This document shows positions 43,151 through 51,975 of a stretch of DNA of 64,000 bases, in pieces; within the stretch, counting starts at the first letter, position 1, and every line of letters starts with the position of its first letter. Source of the DNA: an uncultured Roseobacter sp. (GTDB lineage Bacteria; Pseudomonadota; Alphaproteobacteria; Rhodobacterales; Rhodobacteraceae); assembly GCF_947488185.1 (NCBI RefSeq), contig NZ_CANKYM010000001.1:1103501-1167500 (forward strand), written 5' to 3'. A model generated the notes under the pieces. The model saw only the letters and a program-made list of their open reading frames with translations, did not search any database and had not been told where the DNA came from. A program made the position numbers and the translations under genes.

Positions 43151-44020
43151 ATGACCAAACCTGGAAACACGTCTGATGCGCATGCTCCCCTGATCTACGA
43201 CGCCACTGCCGTCAAAAATGCGAAGAAGCTAGTGATCTGCGTGCCGGGCGCGCTGACGCGAGTGGATATCTTCGATGCGGTTCTGGATTGGCGCGCGCGG
43301 GGGTGGGAGCCGGTTTTCTATCCGTTTCCCGGGTTGGATGGGCGCGCATTGTCACCTCCTTTGGACATTGCAGAGGCCGCAGGCCATATCGCTGATGTCG
43401 CCCGCCGGTACGCAGAGAAGCGCATTTGCCTTCTCGGCTTCTCAACAGGCGGCGCGATTGTGGTCCACGCCGCGACATTGCTCGGCGATGACGTGAAAAC
43501 GGCGGCGATTGCTCCTGCTTTGCCTTACGCCGGGGGGTGGCCCACAATGAAAGACACAACGATGGACCTGCTTGCATCCGCCTTGCGGGCGCGCTCGGTC
43601 GGTGTGCGTTCGGTCTGGCGTGCGTATTACCAAGCGTTGCTCGTCGGGCGGGCCGGTCTGCAGGATGATCGCCTTTGTGAGACCGCCCGCACCCTCACGT
43701 TGGATCGGTTGGCCCACATGATCTATCCCGAAGGCGGGTTGCTGCGCGCTCATGCGCGGGATCTGCGGCGATGGGCCGGACCCGAGGTACCGCTGCGCAA
43801 TCCGCAGCAGTTGGCATTCTTTGTCGGAACAGAGGATCCTGTGTTTTCGACAGAAGCGACCAGGGCCTATGCTGCAAAGTTGGGGGGTGTGCCGGTGCGC
43901 ACATACGCAGGGCACGGCCATATGTTGTTTCTCACGCATCGGTCGGTCTTTGACGACGTGCGCGCCTTTTTTGATGCGACGGATGCGGAGCCCGGCAAAG
44001 CCTCTGGCCTTTCCGACTAA
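43151..44020 (+). CDS. Alpha/beta-hydrolase fold protein
   Basis: This protein of about 289 residues contains the nucleophile elbow LLGFSTGGAIV (Ser) and a C-terminal GHGHM that can supply the catalytic His, with an Asp in FVGTEDPVF. It therefore looks like an active serine hydrolase, perhaps a thioesterase or esterase. ATG at 43151 is chosen; GTG at 43142 is the alternative. It starts 11 bases after the ligase-like gene and so may be the last gene of the importer operon. It might release a CoA or ester product, but nothing in the sequence identifies the substrate. Confidence 0.8.
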   Translation: MTKPGNTSDAHAPLIYDATAVKNAKKLVICVPGALTRVDIFDAVLDWRARGWEPVFYPFPGLDGRALSPPLDIAEAAGHIADVARRYAEKRICLLGFSTGGAIVVHAATLLGDDVKTAAIAPALPYAGGWPTMKDTTMDLLASALRARSVGVRSVWRAYYQALLVGRAGLQDDRLCETARTLTLDRLAHMIYPEGGLLRAHARDLRRWAGPEVPLRNPQQLAFFVGTEDPVFSTEATRAYAAKLGGVPVRTYAGHGHMLFLTHRSVFDDVRAFFDATDAEPGKASGLSD

Positions 44021-44040
44021 AATTGTCGAAAAAGGCGCTC

Positions 44041-45726
44041 ATGTCCGACGCACCGCCCGTTTCGACCGCATTACCCACCTTGGCCCGTCGCCGGGCGCAG
44101 GACGGATTGCGCGTTCTGGCGGGCTGTGCCGTGATGGTTGCAGGCATTTGCGCCCTGCCCATGCTGGCCGTCGCCATAGCCGCGCTAAGCGGTGGCACCG
44201 AGACCATCACTCATTTGATGCAGACCGTGCTGCCCCGCTATGCGGGTACAACGATATGGCTTGTCGCCCTGGTCTCGGTGGGGACGTTCTGTCTCGGCGT
44301 GGGGGCCGCCTGGCTGGTCACGATGACCCGGTTTCCCGGCGTGCGCCTCTTTGAGATTGCGCTGGTGCTGCCGCTGGCCTTCCCGGCCTATGTGCTGGCC
44401 TATGCCTATACGCATATTCTGGATCATCCGGGCATCGTGCAAACCCTGCTGCGCGATGTGACCGGTTGGGGGCCACGAGACTACTGGTTTCCCGAAATCC
44501 GGTCTGTCGGCGGGGCGGCGGTCATGCTGATCCTCGTGCTCTACCCTTATGTCTACCTGCTGGCGCGGGCCGCATTCCTGCAGCAAAGTGCCACGACGTT
44601 TCTGGCCGCGCGGGCGCTGGGGGCCAGCGCTTGGGCCGCGTTTTTCAAGATCAGCCTGCCACTTGCCCGACCCGCGATTGCCGGGGGCGTTTTGCTGGCC
44701 GTCATGGAGACCATCGCGGATTTTGGCACGGTCGCCTATTTCGGGGTGCAGACCTTTGCGACCGGTATCTACACCAGCTGGTTTTCCCTCGCCGACCGCG
44801 CGGGTGCAGCACAGCTGGCGCTTTGCCTGCTCAGCTTTGCCCTGCTGCTGGCCTTGCTTGAACGGGCGCAGCGGGGCGGGGCCAAGTATCACGACCCGGC
44901 GCGTCGTCAACAACGCATGGAGCCAGCTGTTTTGAAGGGCCCGCGGGCCGCGATGGCCGCAATCCTCTGCGGCATCCCTGTGGCGCTGGGGGCGGTGCTG
45001 CCGGTCGTCATTCTCTTTTCCATGGGGCTCGGATCGGAGCAGAACCTCCTGAGCCCGCGCTATCTCGGGTTTATCCAGAACTCCCTGACGCTGGCCTCCG
45101 TTGCCGCTGTTTGTACTGTCGCCGCTGCGATCACCGTCGGATTTTTCCAGCGGTTGCGGCCTGGTCGGTTGTCGCACGGATCGGCTTATGTCGCGCGGTT
45201 GGGATACGCCGTGCCGGGTGGCGTCATTGCTGTTGGCCTGATGGTCCCCTTCGCAGCTTTCGACAACGCCTTTGATGCGTTTATGCGGGCCCGGTTCGAC
45301 CTGTCGACAGGGCTCTTGATCACCGGGTCCATCTGGCTGCTCGTCGCCGCCTATATGGTACGGTTCCTCGCGGCGGCTCTAGGCGCTTACGAAGGCGGAC
45401 AGGCAATGGTGCCCGCGAACATGGACGCCGCGGCGCGCTCTCTGGGTCAAACGCCGACGGGCACGCTGCGCCGGGTTCACCTGCCTATTCTGGCGCCCAG
45501 CCTGCTGACCGCCCTGCTGATCGTCTTCGTGGACGTGATGAAAGAACTGCCCGCAACGCTGATCATGCGGCCCTTCAACTACGATACGCTGGCGGTACAG
45601 GCCTACCGTCTGGCCTCGGACGAACGGCTCGAAGGCGCGGCTGTGCCCAGCCTCGTGATCGTTGCGATCGGTTTGCTGCCGGTCGTCCTGATCTGCCGTC
45701 AGGTGAGCCGTCGCGGTAACAGGTAG
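44041..45726 (+). CDS. Iron(III)-type ABC transporter permease, double-domain (FbpB-like)
   Basis: The 561-residue protein contains two tandem binding-protein-dependent permease domains, each with the EAA-loop region (ARALGASAWAAFFKISLPLARP in the first half and ARSLGQTPTGTLRRVHLPIL in the second). This layout is typical of FbpB/SfuB/AfuB Fe3+ permeases. ATG at 44041 has AAGG seven bases upstream and is preferred to TTG at 44023. Neither the periplasmic iron-binding protein nor the ATPase is adjacent, so the transporter is completed elsewhere. The degenerate dispersed repeat at 45722 overlaps its last codons. Confidence 0.88.
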   Translation: MSDAPPVSTALPTLARRRAQDGLRVLAGCAVMVAGICALPMLAVAIAALSGGTETITHLMQTVLPRYAGTTIWLVALVSVGTFCLGVGAAWLVTMTRFPGVRLFEIALVLPLAFPAYVLAYAYTHILDHPGIVQTLLRDVTGWGPRDYWFPEIRSVGGAAVMLILVLYPYVYLLARAAFLQQSATTFLAARALGASAWAAFFKISLPLARPAIAGGVLLAVMETIADFGTVAYFGVQTFATGIYTSWFSLADRAGAAQLALCLLSFALLLALLERAQRGGAKYHDPARRQQRMEPAVLKGPRAAMAAILCGIPVALGAVLPVVILFSMGLGSEQNLLSPRYLGFIQNSLTLASVAAVCTVAAAITVGFFQRLRPGRLSHGSAYVARLGYAVPGGVIAVGLMVPFAAFDNAFDAFMRARFDLSTGLLITGSIWLLVAAYMVRFLAAALGAYEGGQAMVPANMDAAARSLGQTPTGTLRRVHLPILAPSLLTALLIVFVDVMKELPATLIMRPFNYDTLAVQAYRLASDERLEGAAVPSLVIVAIGLLPVVLICRQVSRRGNR

Positions 45727-45744
45727 GGTGGGGCTTACGCCACC
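45722..45744. repeat. Degenerate dispersed repeat copy
   Basis: GGTAGGGTGGGGCTTACGCC and the following ACC resemble the 39269-39292 element with several changes in the centre. It overlaps the stop codon of the permease gene and sits between convergent genes. Confidence 0.5.
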
Positions 45745-45759
45745 ACCCCGCGCGCCGCT

Positions 45760-46632
45760 CTAGGCATCCTCGCCGATTTTATCCTGCGTTCTGGTCTCGA
45801 AATCGCTGGCGTCGTGGCGCTCATGCAACTGGCCTTCCAGCGGCCCGCTGGTTCGGTTCACCATGACACCGCGCTGTACCGGCTTGCGTGCGGCAATCTG
45901 CTTTTCCCAACGGATCACGTTGTGGTACTCATGCACGCTAAGAAATTCACCCGCATCATAGCTTTCGCCGCGCACAGTACGCCCATACCAGGGCCAGGTG
46001 ACCATATCGGCAATGGTGTAGGCCTCGCCCGCCAGATATTCATGATTCGCCAGATGCCGGTCGAGCACGTCAAGCTGGCGTTTGGCTTCCATGGCAAATC
46101 GATTGATCGGATATTCCTGCTTGGTCGGCGCATAGGCATAGAAATGGCCAAAGCCGCCGCCAAAATAGGGTGCGGAACCCTGCAGCCAGAACAGCCAGTT
46201 CAGGCACTCGGTGCGGGCTTTCAACGCGGTGGGCAGGAAGGCGTTGTCGAACTTCTCGGCCAGATACATGAGGATTGCCGCGCTCTCGAACACCCGCAGG
46301 CCGGTTGTCGTGTCGAACATTGCCGGGATCTTGGAGTTCGGGTTGATCTCGACAAACCCACTGCTGAACTGATCGCCTTCGCCAATCCGGATCAGCCAGG
46401 CGTCATACTCAGCCTCCTTGATGCCAAGCGTCAAAAGCTCTTCGAGCATGATGGTGACCTTTTGCCCGTTCGGCGTGGCCAGAGAGTAGAGCTGTAGCGG
46501 GTGTTTGCCCACCGGCAGCGCTTTGTCATGTGTCGCCCCGGCGATGGGGCGGTTGATGCTGGCAAAGGTGCCGCCGCTTTCCTGCTCCCATGTCCAAACC
46601 TTTGGGGGGGTGTAGGTTTCCGTATCGCTCAT
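45760..46632 (-). CDS. yghU: YghU-type glutathione S-transferase / disulfide-bond oxidoreductase
   Basis: The 290-residue protein is very close in pattern to E. coli YghU: PPKVWTWEQESGGTFASINR, GKHPLQLYSLATPNGQKVTI, DQFSSGFVEINPNSKIPAM and the C-terminal GQLHERHDASDFET. This nu-class GST has organic-peroxide reductase and disulfide-bond reductase activity with glutathione. It is a single gene, convergent with the iron permease and preceded by a 380-base spacer. The E. coli comparison is from memory of the family; assignment is strong because motifs run along the entire length. Confidence 0.93.
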   Translation of the reverse strand: MSDTETYTPPKVWTWEQESGGTFASINRPIAGATHDKALPVGKHPLQLYSLATPNGQKVTIMLEELLTLGIKEAEYDAWLIRIGEGDQFSSGFVEINPNSKIPAMFDTTTGLRVFESAAILMYLAEKFDNAFLPTALKARTECLNWLFWLQGSAPYFGGGFGHFYAYAPTKQEYPINRFAMEAKRQLDVLDRHLANHEYLAGEAYTIADMVTWPWYGRTVRGESYDAGEFLSVHEYHNVIRWEKQIAARKPVQRGVMVNRTSGPLEGQLHERHDASDFETRTQDKIGEDA

Positions 46633-47014
46633 GGGAGATGCCTCTTGATCAAAGTTATGTCGGACTGACGTATGGCGGATAATATCCAGCGCAAGGGCAG
46701 ACGCCAGAGTAAGCGGTCACATATCTTTGTTCCGTCTCTTCGGGTGCGGGAGTCGGGCGGCAGGGCGACGTGTCAAGCCACGGATTGCGCATGCGGTGTT
46801 TTTTCCGGCCTTCCGGTAAGAAGTTCTTGGACCCGGAGGAAACGGCAATGGGACTGCGAGACGTGCCATCCGCCCTCGTCGGGCTTGACCGGGATGCCCA
46901 AGGGTGCACTCTCGGACCACTGTCGGCAGGCGGCCATACGGGCCATCATCTTGCCGATCTTGCATGCCCCCATCCAAGAGGACGACGGGGCCGATACCCA
47001 GTCAGGAGAGCACC
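46633..47014. other. 382-base spacer between yghU and the BKACE gene
   Basis: Several short frames are open on both strands, including one from ATG 46849 with GGAGG upstream and a leftward one from 46973, but none has a recognisable protein pattern. AGGAGA at about 47004-47009 is the ribosome-binding site of the GTG start that follows. No RNA gene or terminator is recognised. Confidence 0.4.
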
Positions 47015-47935
47015 GTGGCCCAAAGACGTCCCGTTATCATCACCTGCGCCATCACCGGCGCGATCCATACCCCTTCCATGTCGCCGCATTTGCCCGCAAC
47101 GTCTGAGGCGATTGTCGCCTCCGCTGTAGAGGCCGCCGAAGCCGGAGCGGCAATCCTGCATCTGCACGCGCGAGACGATGCCACCGGCAAGCCGGATCAG
47201 AGTGTCGCGGGTTTTGGTCGCATCGTGCCGCATATCGCTGCGCAAACAAATGCGGTGCTCAATCTCACCACCGGTGGCAGCCCGTACATGACGGTGGAGG
47301 AACGCGTGCAACCCGCTGCTCACTTCGCGCCGCAACTGGCCTCGCTCAACTTGGGGTCGATGAACATGGGGCTCTTCCCGATGCTCAAGCGCCATCCGCA
47401 AATGCCTGGGTGGGAAAATGATCACCTGGAAGGATCGCGCGATCTGGTATTTCGCAACAGCTACAAGGACATCGCCTATGTGCTGGAAACCTGCCGCGCG
47501 GGAGGGACACGTTTCGAGTTTGAATGCTATGATACCGCCCACCTCTACAATCTTGCGCATTTTGCGGATCAGGGCGCGGTGGAGCCTCCGTTCTTTGTGC
47601 AAACTGTGTTTGGCCTGCTGGGCGGGATCGGTGCCCATGTGGATGACATCTCTCACATGCGGCGCACCGCCGTGCGGCTTTTCGGTGATGATCTGGTTTG
47701 GTCCGCCTTGGGAGCCGGTGCGCATCAGATGGGCGTGGCGGCCACCGTCGCCGCAGCAGGGGGCCATGTCCGTGTGGGTTTGGAGGATTCACTCTGGTCC
47801 GGGCCCGGAGAACTTGCCACGTCCAATGCGGAGCAGGTACGTGCCGCAATCCGTTTGGTCGAAGGGCTCGGTTGCCGTCCGGCGACCCCGAACGAGGCGC
47901 GGGAGATCCTCAAGCTGCGTGCCCCGGCGCATTGA
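47015..47935 (+). CDS. Beta-keto acid cleavage enzyme (BKACE, DUF849 family)
   Basis: The protein of 306 residues is a TIM-barrel zinc enzyme that condenses a beta-keto acid with acetyl-CoA and cleaves it to acetoacetate and a new CoA ester. The zinc-binding LHLHARD motif, an early CAITGAIHTPSMSP segment and VRVGLEDSLW near the C-terminus are typical. The start is GTG at 47015 with AGGAGA six bases upstream; the longer frame from 46904 is not protein-like at its N-terminus. It stands alone, so its substrate among the many BKACE subgroups cannot be inferred from neighbours. Confidence 0.88.
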   Translation: MAQRRPVIITCAITGAIHTPSMSPHLPATSEAIVASAVEAAEAGAAILHLHARDDATGKPDQSVAGFGRIVPHIAAQTNAVLNLTTGGSPYMTVEERVQPAAHFAPQLASLNLGSMNMGLFPMLKRHPQMPGWENDHLEGSRDLVFRNSYKDIAYVLETCRAGGTRFEFECYDTAHLYNLAHFADQGAVEPPFFVQTVFGLLGGIGAHVDDISHMRRTAVRLFGDDLVWSALGAGAHQMGVAATVAAAGGHVRVGLEDSLWSGPGELATSNAEQVRAAIRLVEGLGCRPATPNEAREILKLRAPAH

Positions 47936-48112
47936 ACCAGACAAGCCCGCGTTAAACGTACGGCCCCTTGCACGCTGGATGCGTCGTCAGCTCAACGGAG
48001 GCAAATCGCGCTTTTTACCTTGATCACGGTGTGAGAACCGCACAGAGTTGCCGGTATTCCAAGGCGCTTTCCCGTCGTTACAGACAGCGAATGCCATAGA
48101 CTGGGACGTAGT

Positions 48113-50170
48113 ATGTCAGAGCCCGATACGGCCCCTTCTTCAAGGCGCATTTTTGAGCCGCCGCCGGTCGCCGTGTCTGCTCGGGAAGCCGTTGGACAGA
48201 ACGCGTTTATATTGAAATCCGATCTCGTGGACGCCTGCTTTTTCCGGCGCTCGCCCGTTTTATTTGTTACCTTCGACAATCTTGCGTCAGTTGGTGAATA
48301 TGACCCGCCGCAGCCGTGGATGCATGCGCGCCTGGCAAAGATGGGTTTTTCGGTTCTGGGTCTGATCGCTCGGCGGAAAGACTGGTATCGCAATGCGGAT
48401 ACACCGGCCTTGCTGACCAGTCTGCGTGATGCCGGGCTGTTCGAAGGTTTTGAGCGGATCATTTTCACGGGAACATCAATGGGTGCTTATGCAGCCCTGA
48501 CCTATTCACGGCTTTTGCCGGGGTCACAGGTGCTGGCTTTCAGTCCACAAACGACGCTGAACCGTGAGATCGCGCCTTTCGAAAGTCGCTTCAAATATGG
48601 GTTGCGGAAGTGGGAGTGGGATGACCCGGCTTTCCTCGATGCGGCAGAGGCGGCGCCGGATGCGGGGCGGGTCTGGCTCTTTTATGACCCGATGGTGCCA
48701 GAGGATCGCGCGCATGCCCTGCGCATTGCCGGTCCGCATGTGCATCACATGAAATGCCGACACTTCGGGCACCGGTTGATCCGACAGGTCAAGGCCTGCG
48801 GTGTTCTGGAAGATCTGATGTCAGATATCGGCACGGGTACTTTTGACGCCCTTGCCTTCCACAAAAAGCGCCGCGCGCGACGAAAAGTGCGGCCTTGGTG
48901 TCGCGCGCTGCTGGGCGATCTCATTGAGGCGGGCCACCCGAAACTGGCCCGGCAGGCGATCCAACACTTGTTGAAGACCGACCCAAAGGCCGGTTATCTC
49001 CAAAAGGCGCAGGCGCGGCTTGAGAAAGCTTCGCGCGCGCCGGTGATCGCCGAGGACATCATCGTGACGGATGGCGACCCGCAACCGCCTTTCACCGGGA
49101 CCATCGTAAGAGCGCAGAACGCAATCGCCGTCCCGGAACGCAAGCATGACGCCAAACTAGCGTCCGGTGTGCTGCTGGCAGATGGGCAGTACTGCGAGAT
49201 GTCCCGGACATGGATTCGCGCGACGAAGTCCACGCCAGCCCCGGTTCTGTCGCCGCAAGAGCCCATCGAAGAGCTCAGTGGCCGCCATCTTTTTGCCGGT
49301 CATTTCAGAGGCCATTTCGGTCACTTCCTTGTCGAGTCGACCGCGCGTCTTTGGGCTTTGCAGAAACTCGAAGGCCAGGTGGATGGTATTCTGTTCCTAC
49401 CGTATCGCGGGGCCGTGAGGCGGGCCAGACGTGGGATAAAAACCTTCAAGAGGTTCTTTAACCAGCTGGGTCTATCCCTGCCGATCCAGACGTTTGATAC
49501 CGCAATGAGGGTCGAGGAGCTTTATGTGCCCGAGCTCGGATTTGGCTGGAAGGAAAAATACGCAGGCTCTCCGCTCTACCGACAATTCATGCGTGAGCGG
49601 CTCGGGAGGGATATTGCCTCCGAAGGCAGCGAAAAGCTCTACATCAGCCGCGCGCGGCTGTCGTCTCAGCGGGGCGGTATTTTGGGCGAGCAGGTGATCG
49701 AAGAAAACCTTGCCCGGCAGGGGTATGAGATTTTCCATCCCGAGAAACATCCGCTTGAAGTGCAGATCGCGCGGTACAAGGCTGCCAAACGCATCGTTGC
49801 TCTGGATGGGTCCGCGCTGCACTTCGCTGCATTCTTCATGCAGGAGAAAGGCGATGTCTGCATCATCCTGCGTCGGTCAAAGGCCAATGTGGCGGACTAC
49901 ATTTTGCAGTATCAGTCGTTCTGCAGGACGACGCCCGACGTGGTTGATGTTATCGTGAAGAATTGGGTTTCCGGCGGGGCCCGACGAACGGATTTCCGCT
50001 CGGTTGGGGAGCTGGATTTCGCGGCACTTTTTGCGCAACTCAAGGGGCTTGGTTACGTGGACAAGGGGTTCAAACCTGAGTTCGCTTCGGCCTCCGAGAA
50101 AGGCGCGTTGATCTCGGAATTTTCGGAGCGTCGCGGCGAAGACTTCGTTGAAGTCGACGTGAACGTCTAG
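48113..50170 (+). CDS. Alpha/beta-hydrolase-like domain fused to GT61-family glycosyltransferase
   Basis: The 685-residue protein has two parts. Residues about 30-250 look like an alpha/beta-hydrolase fold with a nucleophile elbow FTGTSMGAYAALTYS (residues 118-132). Residues about 390-650 match the GT61/DUF563 glycosyltransferase pattern: HFRGHFGHFLVES near 397-409, KLYISRARLSSQRGG near 505-520, an IFHPEKHPLEVQ segment and VALDGSALHFAAFF. A basic linker joins them. Such proteins occur in surface-polysaccharide loci. It is convergent with two further glycosyltransferase genes. The acceptor and the role of the hydrolase-like part are unknown. Confidence 0.8.
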   Translation: MSEPDTAPSSRRIFEPPPVAVSAREAVGQNAFILKSDLVDACFFRRSPVLFVTFDNLASVGEYDPPQPWMHARLAKMGFSVLGLIARRKDWYRNADTPALLTSLRDAGLFEGFERIIFTGTSMGAYAALTYSRLLPGSQVLAFSPQTTLNREIAPFESRFKYGLRKWEWDDPAFLDAAEAAPDAGRVWLFYDPMVPEDRAHALRIAGPHVHHMKCRHFGHRLIRQVKACGVLEDLMSDIGTGTFDALAFHKKRRARRKVRPWCRALLGDLIEAGHPKLARQAIQHLLKTDPKAGYLQKAQARLEKASRAPVIAEDIIVTDGDPQPPFTGTIVRAQNAIAVPERKHDAKLASGVLLADGQYCEMSRTWIRATKSTPAPVLSPQEPIEELSGRHLFAGHFRGHFGHFLVESTARLWALQKLEGQVDGILFLPYRGAVRRARRGIKTFKRFFNQLGLSLPIQTFDTAMRVEELYVPELGFGWKEKYAGSPLYRQFMRERLGRDIASEGSEKLYISRARLSSQRGGILGEQVIEENLARQGYEIFHPEKHPLEVQIARYKAAKRIVALDGSALHFAAFFMQEKGDVCIILRRSKANVADYILQYQSFCRTTPDVVDVIVKNWVSGGARRTDFRSVGELDFAALFAQLKGLGYVDKGFKPEFASASEKGALISEFSERRGEDFVEVDVNV

Positions 50171-51912
50171 CGCGCTGCCCGATCAAGCACGATCGCACCG
50201 GATTTATGCGGTTCCGCCGGGGTCGCGAAGCCAAGACGGCCGAGAGCACCGGGGAAACCATCTGTGTCCAGCCGCGCAGACACGACGATGCGACGGACAG
50301 CCGGTGTGATTGAGGTCGCGAAGATGTCCGGCGTCAGGCGCGGGTGGTCCACGAACAATGCCGTTGGCGCGAAGTCCGACACCATCGCTTTCAACCCGCC
50401 GGATGTCTTGCCTGCTTCGTCGCTTGCAAAAAAAAGTGGACCATCGACAATCTTCAATCGGTTGCTGGCAATGTCGTGGCTTGCTGCGATCTCCCGTCCG
50501 ATAGCAGACAATCCCTTACGTTCTTCATGCGCCAGCAGGACGCTATCGGGACGCGTGAGGCAGGCGAGGATCGGCAGGAAGCTGACGCCTGCGCCGAGCA
50601 TCAGGATGCGCCGGTGCCCGTCGAGCAGAAAGGGGAGGTGCCGGGCATGGCGTCGGTCAAATTTCCCGGCGCTGATCTCTGCCAGCGCCTCGGGTTTGAA
50701 AACGCGCGGGTCGGCAGGCAGCTGCACACCGTGGTTTGCCACACTTTCAAAAGTTATATCGCTGCTGCGATCAATTGAGCCGGACAGGTATGGATCTGCC
50801 GCATGCGCTGTTAAGATGGCGCCAGGGGTTTGGGTATTTCGGCGTTCGGACTTTGAGCGCGCTGCAGATTTCTTCTCTACTTCGCTCATCAATGCGGCGA
50901 TCTTTGCCGGATCGCGGGCCTTGGGCGGTTTTGCATTTACTTTCGACAAGGGGGTTTTGGATGCCTCCAAGAGCTCCGCCTTAAGCGCCGCATAGGCGTC
51001 CGTCTGTTTGAATTCGGCCAGACGAGCATCGACCCTTTCCAATGCTTCATTGTGCAGCCGGCCAAGGACCGGGTCCTTGAGAAGTTCGGAGACGATCCGG
51101 GCGCGGTCCTCTGCGTATCGCAGTATGCTTGTGTCGCGTACCTCGTTGCGGTCTTGAAGGGCCCAGTATTCGCCGTTGTATTTGTCTTTCTTGAGATTCA
51201 CATTTCCACGGAACTTGCGGATTGCGTATGAATCGATGGATTTGACCGCGTAGTGGTTCATTTGGGCCCAGTCGTACCCAAGCGTGCGCCGGATTGATCG
51301 CCAACCCCGGAACTTGAAGTAATCTTCCATCGGCAGACCCGACCCGTTCAACCACTGAACCGTGTCCGGGAAGCCGGTATTCAGATGTTTGGCCTTTATC
51401 TTGGGCCGGTGGATGCCGAGTTTCCAGTAATCGGCGTCATGTTTGAAGAGCGTTTTCACGCCCCATCCCTTGTTCCAGAGTGGGGGAGCCGCGTATTGAT
51501 ACTGTTCTGTGACTGGCGCGCGGCTCCAGTCTGTCACGCCGCCGGAGCCAAATATCCGCCAGGTGATCACGATGCCATTGGCTTTTCCGGCAGCGCTCAG
51601 CAGGCTGTCGAGCTTGCCGTCCCCATAGTTGATGCACAGAAATTCATCCGCATCGAACAGCAGAACCCAATCGCTTTCCTGCACCAGAGGTTCGACCTGC
51701 GCATGTTTGATTGCGGAAGGTTGCGGCTTTATCCCCTTGGGGATGACATTTCTGCGGTGATGTCCAAGACCCAGCTCTTCCAGCCGGATCAGCATGTCAT
51801 CCGTGCCGTCCGTGCAATCGTTGGTGTAGACAAGGATATCGGTAAAGCCGACGGCCAGATGATGTGCAAACCACTCGATCAGGTAGGGCGCTTCGTCCTT
51901 CATCATCGACAC
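50167..51912 (-). CDS. GT2-type glycosyltransferase with C-terminal Rossmann-like domain
   Basis: The 581-residue protein begins with the Glyco_tranf_2_4-type pattern (MMKDEAPYLIEWFAHHLAVG, VYTNDCTDGTDDML) and the metal-binding LLFDADEFL near residues 84-92. Residues about 1-260 form the transferase. A charged linker (about 300-370) leads to a C-terminal part with ILMLGAGVSFLPILACL and HPRLTPDIF, reminiscent of a methyltransferase or FkbM fold. The first normal start is GTG at 51912, but coding-like sequence extends 21 codons upstream in the same frame up to the stop of the neighbouring gene, so the true N-terminus is uncertain. It overlaps the GT61 gene by four bases at its end. Confidence 0.8.
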   Translation of the reverse strand: MSMMKDEAPYLIEWFAHHLAVGFTDILVYTNDCTDGTDDMLIRLEELGLGHHRRNVIPKGIKPQPSAIKHAQVEPLVQESDWVLLFDADEFLCINYGDGKLDSLLSAAGKANGIVITWRIFGSGGVTDWSRAPVTEQYQYAAPPLWNKGWGVKTLFKHDADYWKLGIHRPKIKAKHLNTGFPDTVQWLNGSGLPMEDYFKFRGWRSIRRTLGYDWAQMNHYAVKSIDSYAIRKFRGNVNLKKDKYNGEYWALQDRNEVRDTSILRYAEDRARIVSELLKDPVLGRLHNEALERVDARLAEFKQTDAYAALKAELLEASKTPLSKVNAKPPKARDPAKIAALMSEVEKKSAARSKSERRNTQTPGAILTAHAADPYLSGSIDRSSDITFESVANHGVQLPADPRVFKPEALAEISAGKFDRRHARHLPFLLDGHRRILMLGAGVSFLPILACLTRPDSVLLAHEERKGLSAIGREIAASHDIASNRLKIVDGPLFFASDEAGKTSGGLKAMVSDFAPTALFVDHPRLTPDIFATSITPAVRRIVVSARLDTDGFPGALGRLGFATPAEPHKSGAIVLDRAAR

Positions 51913-51975
51913 GGCCAGGGTGCGGCCATGCGGGCTGACATGTTTTTTCAGATTGATCTCGGCGTTCCCGATCGA

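Noticed and set aside
46770..47129. 119-codon frame upstream of the BKACE gene, partly preceded by GGAGG
   Set aside because: Most of it overlaps the BKACE coding sequence in another frame; the rest has no recognisable pattern.
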